A stretch of 64,000 nt of DNA from Neoechinorhynchus agilis (lineage: Eukaryota > Acanthocephala), in the NCBI GenBank assembly GCA_051530055.1, contig CM121341.1, positions 16,926,001-16,990,000 on the forward strand. The letters run 5' to 3'. The notes under the pieces were generated by a model. The model saw nothing but the letters and a program-made list of their open reading frames with translations. It was not told where the DNA came from and ran no database searches. Positions 22,256-33,309 of the stretch are shown piece after piece (positions within the stretch are counted from its first letter, which is position 1; each line of letters begins with the position of its first letter). The translations under genes were made by a program, and so were the position numbers.

Positions 22256-24400
22256 TTATAGTGTCAGCGAAACCTTCTTTGGACGATCAACTCTGAACAG
22301 CTCCCTGATGTCCACATTTCTTTTCTTACCCTTGAGAGTGTACCTTGCTGCCAATCTCAGCATCGTCATCTCGTTCGTTTCTAATCTTCTGAGGTCGTTT
22401 TGCTCGGTCGTCCAAGTTTCCGCGCCATATAACATGTCTGGTGGCACGACGGTCTCGGACAGCCACCCTTTCAGTTTCGGTGAGATCCTTTTGTCGCATA
22501 ATACACTAGACATCTTCCTCCAGTTGAGCCACCCGCTTTGTCTACGAGCATTTATTTTGGATTCGAGGGAATTTGTCATATTTACTTCGCTGTCCAGATA
22601 TTTTACTGTTCTTCTCATCGTCAAATCCACACCTTCTAACTTTAGCGCTTCCGGTCCCACGCCAATCAAGTCATCAGCGAACATTAGTGTCCATGAAGGC
22701 TTTCGGGCGATTTGCTTAGAACTCAACACATCCATGATCGTGACGAATAAGAACGGACTGAGAGCTGATTCCTGATGCAATCGAACTGTAACCTCAAAAT
22801 AGTTTGTTTGTCTCTCCCACACTGCATCTGACACAAGTGCAGGATCCCTCGTACATGATCTGCATTGCTTTTATGTATTCCTCGGGACAGTTCTTCTTTA
22901 TGAGGCACGTCCATATTAGGTTTCTCGGCACTGTATCATAGGCTTTCTCGTGGTCCACGAATGCACTGTATAGCGGTTTGTAAAGATATAATCCATTGTT
23001 TGTAAGAAGAAGGGAAGTAGTACAAGTAATATTTTATTGAAATATTTCGACCCTCACGTGGGTCTTCTTCAGTCAATTGTTCGCAAGTGCTTACGAACTG
23101 AAGAAGACCCACGCGAGGGTCGAAATATTTCAATAAAATATTATTTGTACTGTATAGCGGCTTCTGTTTTTCATTGTACCTCTCGTACAATTGTCTGATT
23201 AGAAAGATCGTTTCTGTTGTGCTCCGCCCCGGTGCATAAAACCTCTCTGATGTTTTTCGATGCGGATCTCTTCTCTCAGTCTACTGTTTATAATCCTTTC
23301 ATATAGTTTCATTGTGTGGCTCATAAGCTTTATGTCCTTATAATTACTGCATTGTTCAATATCTCCTTTTTGTCTGTAGATCAGAAAAGCTACACTTCTT
23401 CACCATGCTTCTGACATTTTCCCGATTTGTGATATTCTTCGATATAGGTTCGTCAACACTTGGATACCAAAACGGCCCAACGCTTTCCATATTTCGATCG
23501 GGATAACATCCGGTCCAAAACTTTTCCCCAATTTCATGCGTCCAAGCTGTCTCGCAACTTCGTTGTAGGAGAACGGCCGCACTGCATTCGCGCATGGCGG
23601 TGTCTCCTCGCTGGGTTGTCGCGGATTCTCTGTATTCAGGAGTTTATCGAAATACTCTCGCCATCTTAGAAGAACCTCGTTTTCGTTTGACAACGTACTT
23701 CCCGGCGAATCCTTGATCCTTTTGATACTTGAAATATCCTTTGACTTTTTGTCGCAAATTTGTGCGATCTTGAAGATCTTTCCACTCCCTTTGCCTTTTT
23801 CCAGTGCCTCATAGATCTCTCTACCCGCCTCTCTCTTTGCCATCGCACATTCCCTTCTCGCATTTTTCTTTTCCTGCTTGAAACCTTTATGAGATGCAAC
23901 TGTTCGAACCTAGTCCCATACCTTCTTAGCATCTCGCTTTCGCCGTATCGCTTCTTTTACCCTTGGGTTCCACTACCACCACCACCACCACTTCTCTTTA
24001 CCTGATGGAGGCGGTCTGCCTGATGTCTGCCCAAGAATGTCTATTCCTTCCTCCAGAATTAGTTTTGATGATTCGCTCCACCATACATTTGGGTCGTAAA
24101 CTTCCATTTCCAGCTTACCTATTAGCGATTCACCAACTAGTTTTCGAAGCTCAGTATCCTTTAGCAACCACCACCTGATTCGAGGGTTCATTTTCCGGAC
24201 ATACCGTTTCCTCTTTGTTCTGATCGTCAAGTCTGCTACTATTACTCGGTGTTGTGGTACACAATCATCTCCGAGAATCGGTTTGACGTTCTTTATTTCG
24301 CTCCATCGTAATATCGGGTAAAAGATGAAATTAATTTGATTAGATTTTTCACCCCTCGAATAGGTAGTAACATGCCTATCCTCTTCAGTTCTCACGGTTC
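22256..24400 (-). mobile_element. RTE-like LINE, interrupted by a foldback element
   Basis: Going down the minus strand from 24,395: an APE end GDDCVPQHRVIVADL; WWLLKDTELRKL; an RT start RREYFDKLLNTENPRQPSEE-like block at 23,640; GKSFGPDVIPIEIWKALG (23,530); decayed FVDHEKAYDTV (22,965); RLHQESALSPFLFV (22,780); LMFADDLIGVG (22,690) with the catalytic FADD intact; and MLYGAETWTTEQNDLRRLET (22,430). The element has frameshifts and a 172-bp foldback inserted at 22,977-23,148. It is a second RTE-like lineage, distinct from the copy at 5.8 kb. A run of CCACCACCACCACC lies at 23,965. Confidence 0.8.
22977..23148. mobile_element. Foldback element with hammerhead-like arms and 12-bp target duplication
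   Basis: ACTGTATAGCGG occurs at 22,965-22,976 and again at 23,149-23,160, flanking 172 bp that interrupt the RTE reading frame. Inside, 23,022-23,072 is the reverse complement of 23,096-23,148. The right arm reads GAACTGAAGA, A, stem GACCC/GGGTC, GAAA, TATT, TC, AATAAAA, the same core as the other hammerhead-like motifs. The left arm is the same motif on the minus strand. The target duplication shows that it moved as a unit. Confidence 0.8.
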
Positions 24401-25860
24401 GAGATTCGTATTGTTTTGCAAGGAAAGGAGGCCTTCATCGTAGATTCTATTAGATTTAACAAAGAGCCCGTTGCAATCGAGGGGTCGGAGCCAAATATGG
24501 TAGAGCGGTTTTGCGTGATAACAGAATTGACACATGCAGCAAAGGAGTGGGTATGATGATCACGTTTATCCCAGACAACGTAGGGGCCGGAAAAGGAACG
24601 TTTTTGAGGTGATGTGGGGAGAGAAGGATGGAACAATGGTCAGACGAGGCGATCGGGGTAAGTTTGGTAGTGCACGAATATTGCCTGATGTTTGAGAAAA
24701 TTTTATCAAGGCGGGAGGAGAAGCGTGAAGGGAAAGTAATGAGTTGGGAGAGATGAGAGAGAGCGAGGGCGGGATCGGCAGTTTGTTAAAATCGCCCAAT
24801 ATGATGAATGATCTGAGGAAGTGGAAAGTAGGTCAGTAAATAGGTGGTCTATTTGTTGAAGTGTGTTGGGGATGTTTGAGGAAAGAGGGCGATAAAGGCC
24901 AGTGATAGAGATCTAACGTTGGCCATTGCGGAGGGGAGATGAAGTTAGATGTGAAGCCATTCAAGATCGTCGGAGATGGAAAGGTAGGGTGAAGAGCAAT
25001 GGTAAGGGAGAGAGGCGCGGATGAAGATCGATATGCCTCCCCCGTTTCGGAAGTCCCTTGTGAGGTGAAAAGCTTGAAAGTTTGGAAGGAAGGCAGATAA
25101 TTTGCTATGGGGTGAGAGCCATGTTTCCGTAATTACAAGGATGTCAGCGTTGCAAGAAGATGCAACTATATGGAGCTCATCCAGCTTGGGGAGGACGATA
25201 CGAATGTTAGAATAAAAGATGATTGGAAAGGGATGTTTAGAAGGGACATGAGGGGTGGATACTGACGGAGAGGGTTGAAGCTGCGCAGAGAGAGAAGGGA
25301 TGGGAGTTGACCGATGGGGTAGTTCGGGGTTAAGGGATTCGTGGGTGGACACTGTAGTGAGGGGTGATTTGAGTGTAGGGACCACGGAGGTGGGAACTGT
25401 GCATGCGGAATGAACTCGGGGGAAAGAGGATATTGGGAGTTGAAGAGGTGGTAGTATGAGGTGAGGTAGTCTGCGCGTCCAAGATATTTTGCGCTTCTGA
25501 GTGCGCAAAGCGAAAATTCCTAGATTTGGTAAGGTGCGGAATAGTGGTTTTAGGCAGATGAGAGATGAGTGGTGGCAACGATGAGAGTGGTTTAGGAGGA
25601 GTTAATTTACGAGGCGCGGGATGCTTAAGGTAGTCGTTGAAAGATGGTAGGGGTGTGTGCTTTTTACTAGAAAATCGGGGTACAGGAGAGAAGGTAGTAG
25701 GTTTTGATGTGGCTAACGTTGAAACGTAATCGTAGAAGGATGAGAGGGATTTATGGTTTTCTCTAGCAGTACGGGGTGCTAGAGAGGAGGTGGAGGATTT
25801 AGGTGAGACCGAGGAGAAAGGGGGCTAGGTTTTAATGGCGGAGCAGAGTGAGACTTAGAG
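24385..25860 (-). mobile_element. CR1/jockey-like LINE 5' region and AP endonuclease
   Basis: The minus strand from 25,600 begins with Ser/Pro/Thr-rich leader sequence, then PSKHPFPIIFYSNIRIVLPK, SSCNADILVITETWLSPHSK (25,160-25,100; catalytic Glu kept) and GGGISIFIRASLPYHCSS (25,040). Further on is MGDFNKLP (24,799; the catalytic N-x-D loop). Frames are broken near 24,945 and the RT is missing because the element abuts the RTE copy at about 24,390. 25,600-25,860 is continuous Ser/Thr-rich leader-like sequence. Confidence 0.7.
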
Positions 25861-25959
25861 TGCAGGGACGAGTTAAAAGGGGTATGAGAGATGATAGGAA
25901 CGGAATTAAGGAGGGGAGAAGGTTGTTGATGAAAAGTCGAATGGCCCCGAACATCTCGT

Positions 25960-26740
25960 CAGGAAGCTTCGAAGAGACACGTTCAGTCAGGGATCGCTTT
26001 GAAAAACGGCAACGAAACCCTTCCTTCGTGCGTCCCCTACGAACCTCGCGAAATTGAAAGAGACCGCCCCTTCGTTGAGTTTGATGTCAAAGACGCCCCA
26101 GAATCATCACTGGTGCAAAGGACTAAGCGCGGGAATGCGAAGAGCCGTGTCCATAATGACGCACAGTTCTTTTGGGGGCAATCGTTGAGCAATTCCGTAA
26201 ATGCTTTGGCGACCCCATATCGTGCACACTTTGGGATCCGTTTCAGGACGTTCCTGGGCAGAATCCGCACGATATCAGGTATCGAAATAGAGTCAGTAGT
26301 GATCTGAGAGGTCCCACGCATAAACAGATCGGTTGATTGTGGTGAACTAGACCCGCTACAGCGGAGATCCCGGGGCCATGGGCAAACAAAACCCACAAAT
26401 TGGTTAATTTAAAAGACTTTCCGCAAACCGAACACACGCAGTAGAGATGCGTGGGAGCCCGTCAGCGTTGGTATTCTCAGGTTGAGCGGAATCGATAAGT
26501 GGCGCGTTCAAGGTGTCTACGTCAGTAGCGTCGATTGTAGGCGATATGAACGCAGTTCGCTGTTTGTTTTCAGTCGAGATTTTCTTTGAGAACTGAGCCT
26601 TCGAATTATCAGAATTTCCTGGCGGTTGCATTGATTGTTGGCTATTTGTGGTCGTCCGTCCTTGAATTTTTGGATGATGCTGAACACTATTGCTTGCAAG
26701 TTTTTGTTTAATTTTAGAATTCGTTAGCTCGCTCTTTATG
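25960..26740 (-). mobile_element. N-terminal fragment of a restriction-like-endonuclease LINE
   Basis: The minus strand reads a Ser/Asn-rich leader (26,631-26,440), CSVCGKSFKLT (26,430; C2H2-type finger start), then ILPRNVLKRIPKCARYGVAK and CASLWTRLFAFPRLVLCTS (26,270-26,100). The finger followed by an R-I-P...W-x-x-L-x-F-P block is the N-terminal layout of elements such as the one at 9.6-11.0 kb, so the two may be opposite ends of one family. It has frameshifts and is inactive. Confidence 0.5.
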
Positions 26741-26848
26741 TTTCTAATAGTATTGTTTTTTAAAAGTCTACTTATCTCATATAAATTTCAAAACGTTGCT
26801 AAGTAACACAAGCCTGTTGTCTTAATCACGAACGAACGGGATATCGAG

Positions 26849-27337
26849 ATGAAAAGATCAAGGATCAATCGAAGCTATGTTTTTTATTGTAAAAGATTAC
26901 CAAGGACAACAGCAAAACTAGTTTTGACTATTGTTGCAATCGGAGTGCTTCTGGCTTTAGCTCACGCCCTAACAAACTACAAGCTTATGATCACCATTCG
27001 TGGAACCAATATCCGCTATGAACTAGGAAAAATAGGATACGACACGGCTTATGAGAAACTGCATTCAACCTTGTGGACAAGTATTGGACAGCTGAAGCGA
27101 AGATTTGGAGAGTTCAAATACGTAATTGAACAGGATTGGCTAAGACCTTTTGCAGATCACATGGGAATTCCTCACAGTTTGAAACCTGTGAACAGGCTCA
27201 GCATTGTTAACAAAGACCTAGAATTGAGTGTTTCGGTTATTTTGTATATAATCGGAACTTCTGTTGCAGTGATGTGCTTCCCAGTCCAAAGAAAAGGAAA
27301 ACGCGTTTACAGACAAAAATTAAGTCACGCAAAATAA
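26849..27337 (+). CDS. Small two-TM protein of unknown function
   Basis: This 162-aa ORF starts MKRSRINRSYVFYCKR, a strongly basic N-terminus. A membrane segment lies at about 24-44 (AKLVLTIVAIGVLLALAHAL), a charged amphipathic middle at 60-125 is rich in K/R and aromatic residues, and a second membrane segment lies at 128-148 (LELSVSVILYIIGTSVAVMC). The tail is basic (QRKGKRVYRQK). The arrangement would leave the middle on one side of a membrane. No family is recognised. It stands alone between LINE remnants, and the upstream 26,740-26,848 is AT-rich, which fits a promoter. Confidence 0.55.
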   Translation: MKRSRINRSYVFYCKRLPRTTAKLVLTIVAIGVLLALAHALTNYKLMITIRGTNIRYELGKIGYDTAYEKLHSTLWTSIGQLKRRFGEFKYVIEQDWLRPFADHMGIPHSLKPVNRLSIVNKDLELSVSVILYIIGTSVAVMCFPVQRKGKRVYRQKLSHAK

Positions 27338-28490
27338 TTCCATTTTTTCAGTAAATCGGATTTTTTTAGCGCGTTGTTTATCGGTTAAGGTGCATTAATA
27401 AATTTTATTCATTGCCAATTCTCGAATAATCAAGTAGGAAAAGACTGCAGCAGTACAACAAGGCAATGCTGCTAGCGTGATAGTGACAGTCGAGGAAGGA
27501 GAGAAGCTCCAATTTTGCAGAAAGGTGGTGATTGTACGTTTTGTACTTTAACAAAAATCATTGATGTTACAAAGTGAATTGGTCCAAAAATAAGCAATAA
27601 TTTTTGGGATTTAATAGTGAAGACTTATTAATGCAGATAAATCGCAATTGCACTTATCCGTGGAGATGCATTGAATGCGAGAATTGTTTCTAAAAGAGTA
27701 AACTTATTGCAAAATACTCAATTTGCGAAACGCTATACGCCCATGAGTAAAAAGTAAAATAATGCTATATTTTCCCGTAAGCACCGATCTCTACATTAAA
27801 TAAAAGAAAATTTCAACGAACATAAAACTGACATCGAATTTCTTTAAACAAAGCGACCATCAACTAAACAATTATCGATCTTGTGAAGCCTGAAAGGGAA
27901 AGGTTAGGTCTATTTAAATAAGGAAAGATCTGATTCTGTATTTATTCTTTATCACCAAATTTATTCTTTTGTTTCGTGCTAGTACTTAACGGTTTTCTGT
28001 TAAAATTAAAAAAACTGGCGATTGGACGCAACCAAGTATAATCGGTGTTTCTCAGATCAAGATTAGCTAAATTGACCATGGTCAACTCATGACTAAAAAG
28101 AGAGAATGGTGTGCTTTATTGGGCACATTTTATTGAAAAATGAAAATAATAGCATTAAACGGACGCTTTATAGGCCTCGCTGAATGGAGGACTTTGTTTT
28201 GATTTTGCATTTATCTTATGCAACTCCAATTTATCAAACTCATCCGCAAAAAGGTCATGGATCAATCACAATTACACTTAAAACAGAACTACATCGATGA
28301 ACCCTGCTATTTATCAGATATTTAAAAAAGTATTACGTGCCAAACGCATTTAATCGATTGCATTTTGAACCAAAAATGTCTATTTAGACATTTGTGCACT
28401 GGATATATAGATTCTAACCATTTGCGGCGCAACGACATCGCGGACGCTCATAATAATGTTCAAAGTAACACTTAAAAATACACAAATTTA
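27338..28490. other. AT-rich intergenic region
   Basis: No ORF with coding character, no tRNA-like A/B boxes and no clear tandem repeat were seen in these 1.1 kb. The last part, 28,490-28,575, contains a PLE-like scrap (GAGAAATATTTCAATAAAAT). Confidence 0.35.
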
Positions 28491-28559
28491 TTTTGTGGAG
28501 CTTTCGGATACTTGGATACCTTCGGAACGATAAAGTTAGAAGAGAGCTTCCCCGAGAAA

Positions 28560-28840
28560 TATTTCAATAAAATATCTTTTTGTGATCCTCAGCGGCGATC
28601 GCAGGGCCTGGGTCGAAATCATTATTTCGTTCCCTTTGGGGAAGAGATAATCGGGTCGTTTGGTACCGTGGCCAAGGACCTGGTCAAACAATTGTCCAAA
28701 AGACTAAGAAGAATCACTGACGATCCGAGAAAAGGAGCATTCCTCGCGCAAAAAAACTTAGTCTGTCTTTTCGACCATCACAAAAACGACAGCAGGCAAT
28801 GGTGCGAATATTTTTCGAACTCTCTGTTGGAAAAATGACC
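28560..28840 (+). mobile_element. C-terminal scrap of a restriction-like-endonuclease LINE
   Basis: The plus frame reads NHYFVPFGEEIIGSFGTVAK, LSKRLRRITDDPRKGAFLAQ and ends at 28,838. It matches the order of the last blocks of the element at 10,830-10,960 (YHFVPFAVGTYKAFGP, LGRRTKRMTEE, FLAQRI). A still smaller relic, ADDPRTGTFLLKTL, lies at 42,568-42,610 and its duplicate. Truncated and inactive. Confidence 0.55.
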
Positions 28841-29569
28841 GCTTATCTCAAAAAAATTAAATACCTTTTATCCGATATTATCATCAAAATTCGAAGACGA
28901 CGCTGATGTCTTTTCGCAACGAATTAGTACGCCGGCGTATGCATCGGGCAGATTTGACCCAAATTAAACCTTCCTTTTTTGTAGGGAATTATAATAATTG
29001 ATTTATTTGATAATTTTCGGCCTTCGCGTAGGCCTCCTTTAGTCTATTGATTGTAAGTTTCTAAATATTCGAGTTAATCAAGTATTATGGTCCGCTATAG
29101 AAAAATAAATGACGAAAATCTTTACAATGACCAAATTTAACCGAATGACCTCCGCTCCTCGATGTGCCGACAAATATCAACAACGGTGGATTCGTGTGAC
29201 GTATATACGGTACTTGTTACGGAAGAACATCGAATGTTCTTTGTGCTGGTGAGTTTGCTTTTCACACTCCGAAAAGGATTTTTTCGATCGGTTTTCACTT
29301 TTTATATATTGAAATCAAAGTCGTTTATTGGTTACCAACCTAGGGTAAATTATGTACGTTGATTTTCATTATTTTTTTTGAACTATTTTTTTCGTAATCT
29401 TATATATATAGGAGAGCGGATTCGATGAAAATGCGCGTTTAGGCTTCGCCATTTTAATGAACGAGTTCTTAAAGGAACGCCATTTTTCTATTGTATTTAT
29501 TAAAATTGAGCAAAAATTCGAAATTGAATTTTAACAACATTTTATCTTGAAAAATGAAACTGCTCATGA
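28841..29569. other. Intergenic, no gene seen
   Basis: AT-rich DNA between a LINE scrap and the foldback upstream of XRN2. A degraded minus-strand motif at about 29,020-29,040 (TTTCGGCCTTCGCGTAGGCC) resembles a hammerhead stem II. A 66-codon open frame at 29,162 has no supporting signal. Confidence 0.35.
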
Positions 29570-29776
29570 TTGTTGTGTAGTGGCGACAAAAATTATGTAA
29601 ATTTATTATAGATATTTCGGCTCAATCCAAAATCATTATCAAGATTTTTTGCAAGTGTTTACGACGCTAGATCGTGACGTCGTAAACAATTGCAAACAAT
29701 CTTGATAAAGGCTCTGGATTGAGCCGAAATATCGATTTAATAAATTTACATAATTTTTGTCGCCACTACACAACAA
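29570..29776. mobile_element. Foldback element with hammerhead-like arms upstream of XRN2
   Basis: A long palindrome: TTGTTGTGTAGTGGCGACAA at the left is matched by its reverse complement at 29,757-29,776. Each arm holds the motif; the right arm reads AATC, TTGATAA, A, stem GGCTC/GAGCC, GAAA, TATC, GATT, then AATAAAT. Stem I (AATC/GATT) and stem II pair, but the core CTGATGA reads TTGATAA (C to T and G to A), so cleavage is unlikely. It lies about 210 bp upstream of the XRN2 start codon. Confidence 0.75.
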
Positions 29777-29983
29777 TATTTTTATCAACAAATTTCTCGA
29801 TATTTTCTAGTGCAGGGCGATTTTTTTGGGGAAGCTTGTACACTTGATATGATCTTTTAGAAACAAAAAAATTTTCGTCGGTTTTTTGGAATTTCACTTT
29901 TTAGTGTTTGTTCGACAACGACGGACGAATTCGATATTTTATATCGCAAAACCGATCGACTTCATTATCTATCATTTTTAGAT

Positions 29984-32960
29984 ATGGGCGTCCCTGCTTT
30001 TTTCCGATGGCTATCGTGCAAGTATCCGTCTATTTTAGTCTACGCCAACGAATCCTACAAATTCGGTCGTGGACCTGATTTTGACTTTAATCGTGACGTG
30101 GATTTAACATTGCCGAACGCTAACAACGCAGAGTTCGATAATCTTTATCTGGATATGAATGGTATTATTCATCCGTGTACACATCCGACGGACAAACCAG
30201 CGCCGAAATCCGAAGAGGAAATGATGCTTGCAATATTCTCTTATATTGATCGACTTATGGCAATTGTGAGACCAAGACGTCTCCTTTACATGGCCGTCGA
30301 TGGAGTCGCACCACGAGCGAAGTTGAATCAGCAGCGATCTCGGCGGTTCAGATGTGGAAAGGAACGCTTAGTAAAAGAAGAGGAAATGGATAAGATTCGA
30401 AAAAAGCTGGAAAATGATCATGCGTACTTACCAAAGAGTGTGCCGTCGGATCATTTTGACAGTAATTGCATAACACCCGGAACGGAATTCATGTGGCGTC
30501 TTTCAGAATATCTTCGTTTTTATATCGCCGATCGACTGGAAAATAATCCCGGCTGGGAGAGTCTTAAAGTTATTTTGTCGGATGCCAGTGTTCCAGGCGA
30601 AGGCGAACACAAGGTTATGGATTTTATTCGAAAACAACGCTGCCAACCTGGGTATGACCCAAATACCCGACATTGTCTATGTGGAGCTGATGCTGATCTT
30701 ATAATGCTCGGTCTTATTTCCCACGAACCTCATTTTACAGTCATACGAGAAGAATTCGTGTCCAATCAAGCCCCGATTTGCGATTTATGCCGACAACGTG
30801 GTCATTATTTTAAAGATTGTATTGGTGTAGGAGAAAATGGCGGTCAAAGTGTGGGGGTTGATGAACCTCCGCCCATCCAATCTGAAGTAAGGTTTTTCTT
30901 CATCCGACTCGATGTTCTTAGAGAATATCTAAAACAGGAACTTGTAAGACAATGATCATCATCGGTTTCATTGTTTTTTATTTGAATTTTGAAAAAAATC
31001 AGTACAGCAGTGGCTTAAATGTATTGAAAATGATTAAGGATAAAAGGGAAGTTGAATGGTAGTGAACATAATCCCGGTTAAAGATTCCTTTATTATTATG
31101 AAATATTTCGAAAGAGGAAACCTCGCCTCATCAGTCATTGTAAGTAAATCTAATCGACTAGAATCTTTAACCTGGATTATATTCACTATTATTCAATATT
31201 TACGATCCTGGAGAATCTTCTTGATATAATTAAGGATGAAAGGAATAACACCTCTTTAGAACTCTAGAAATTTTGATGATGCTTGTTGGTTAGATAAATG
31301 TGCTTTCCCTCGAGATTTAGAAAGATGCATAGATGATTGGGTTTTTATTTGCTTCTTCGTTGGAAACGATTTTCTTCCAAGCTTACCTTGTCTGGAGATC
31401 CGCGAAAAGGCGATTAACCACCTTGTCGACATGTACGAAGAATTGGTCACTGAGAGTGAAGGAAAAGCTTATCTTTGTGAAGAATCTAACGGAGTTCCAA
31501 ACATGAAAGTTATCAAGAAGTTGCTCGTTAAAATATCTTATTGTGAGGATGAAATAATGATCATTAAGCGTCAACAAGATCAAAGATTTAGAGAAAAACG
31601 AAATAGACAGCTGATTGAACAGGGAAAGGAACCTGAAGAACATCCAGATGATTATATAAGATTTGGAGATGATGGATATAAAATGCGATATTATGTACAG
31701 AAGTTTAGAATCAAACCTGATGAAGTGGATACTGTAAGTAACGACGTGTCCAAACATTACGCTCGCGGTCTTTGTTGGGTTCTACAATATTATTATAACG
31801 GGTGTCCGGCCTGGAATTGGTATTACCCTTATCATTATGCGCCATTCGCTTCGGATTTTATATCCGGACACGTATTGTCCACAACGGACAAAAGTTTTGA
31901 GGAAGATTCCAGCAAACCGTTTTCGCCGATGCAACAACTCATGGCAGTGTATCCAGCATCGAGCTCTTCTCTTTTACCTGAACCATTTCGGGATCTAATG
32001 TCAAATCCTCAATCACCGATTATTGACTTTTATCCGAGTAGCTTCGAGTTGGATAGGAACGGAAAACGATTTGATTGGCAATCAGTTGTTCTGCTTCCAT
32101 TTATAGAAGAAAAGCGATTATTAAAGCACGTAGTTCCAATTGAACGGGATTTGTTAACTGAATCAGAGAAAAAGCGGAACGAATTGGGATCGGATAAATT
32201 ATTCTTTAAAGTCGATAAACCCAATTTTCTTACTGATGAAGCTTTCTCGACATTCGCTCAATATATTTTGGAAATCAAAAAAGGAAATGCTCATTGTAAA
32301 CAAGGCATAAGTAAAATACTTGGAAATATCTTTGGAAAAGTTAAGTTCGATGGATCAGGACCTAACATTGGCGACAAATTCGAAGCCCCCATCGAGGGTT
32401 TACAAGCAATTACGGAGATTAAATCCGTTTGCTTAAATTTTAAGAACCCGTCAATCAAAGATGGTGTAAAATGGATTGGTAAACTTTTGCCAAATGTGAA
32501 ATTACCTGAACCGCTGCTGAAACTAAGTCTTATGAGTAAAAATCATTCGAATTATCAACGCAACGAAAATAATAACGTTTATAGGAAAAACCGAGAACAT
32601 TTAGGAAGAAATCGGTCCTTTCCTTATTCACGAAGTTCAGACGCTTCTCAATATGCTCCACATCCCCAACGAGTCGATCGTACGGAACCTCGCTCACCAG
32701 CTGGGGATCGAAACTATCACAATGTTATTCGAGCGAATAATCGCTATGAACCATACAGACCAGTGATTGGTTTTAATACAAGAGCAAGAGGACCTTCAAT
32801 TCGTCCGATGCCGATACAACGCATGGTTGAACATCACGATCAAGCTTTTAATAGAGATTTGTGGCAATTGAGGAATAGGTATCCACAATATCAAAGTGGA
32901 AGGTTTGGAAGGGACAACGAAGATGAACCATCTCGATCTAATAGATTTCAAAGAAGATAG
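29984..32960 (+). CDS. XRN2: 5'-3' exoribonuclease 2 (XRN2/Rat1)
   Basis: Nuclear 5'-3' exoribonuclease that degrades RNA after cleavage and helps terminate Pol II. Exon 1 is 29984-30943 (320 codons) and exon 2 is 31260-32960 (567 codons), joined in phase across a GTAAGA...TCTTTAG intron, giving 886 aa. Conserved landmarks: MGVPAFFRWLSCKYPSI at the N-terminus, LYLDMNGIIHPCTHP, RRLLYMAVDGVAPRAK, GEGEHKVMDFIR, DADLIMLGL, a CCHC knuckle CDLCRQRGHYFKDC (about 263-276), then FFVGNDFLPSLP and YYYNGCPAWNWYYPYHYAP of the second conserved region. The C-terminus is Arg/Asn-rich, as in XRN2. The start ATG follows ATTTTTAGAT, an acceptor-like site. The intron is 316 bp, about six times longer than others here, because it holds a foldback. 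Confidence 0.95.
31074..31180. repeat. Hammerhead-bearing inverted repeat inside the XRN2 intron
   Basis: Outer arms CCGGTTAAAGATTC and GAATCTTTAACCTGG bracket about 100 bp. At 31,098-31,135 the minus strand reads ATGA, CTGATGA, G, GCGAGG/CCTCTTTC, GAAA, TATT, TCAT. The catalytic core is complete, stem I is 4 bp (ATGA/TCAT) and stem III is the 2-bp type. It is antisense to the XRN2 pre-mRNA. Confidence 0.65.
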
Positions 32961-33309
32961 TCTAATGGAATTTCTGCTTTTGTGTGATTGTTGTCTGTAC
33001 CTACATTGCTTGTTTTCTACAATGAGTCGTGTGGTAAAGTTATTATGTAAAGGGCAACTTAGAATGCGAAACCGTTCGGCTAAGAAATGTGACTCTAAAT
33101 CTTGCTTAATTTTGAATGCAATTGCTGCTAAATTTTAGAAACCAAATTCATTTTACTCTTCAAAAATTTTGTTTCGCAAAATATTTCGTTCTTAATGTAA
33201 ATCTAATCTTGGAGCTTGCTTAAAGTTGGTTCCGAATTGAAACTCTAAATTTACCGATTATCTCACTTCTTGGCGATGACGATTAGCCCACTGCTTCAGA
33301 TAACGAGTT
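32961..33309. other. XRN2 3' flank
   Basis: Contains the likely XRN2 3' UTR. No other gene is recognised before the PLE remnant. Confidence 0.4.

Noticed and set aside
23963-24000. Tryptophan-rich peptide end from a CCACCA run
   Set aside because: Low-complexity translation on the minus strand inside an RTE relic; not a protein feature.
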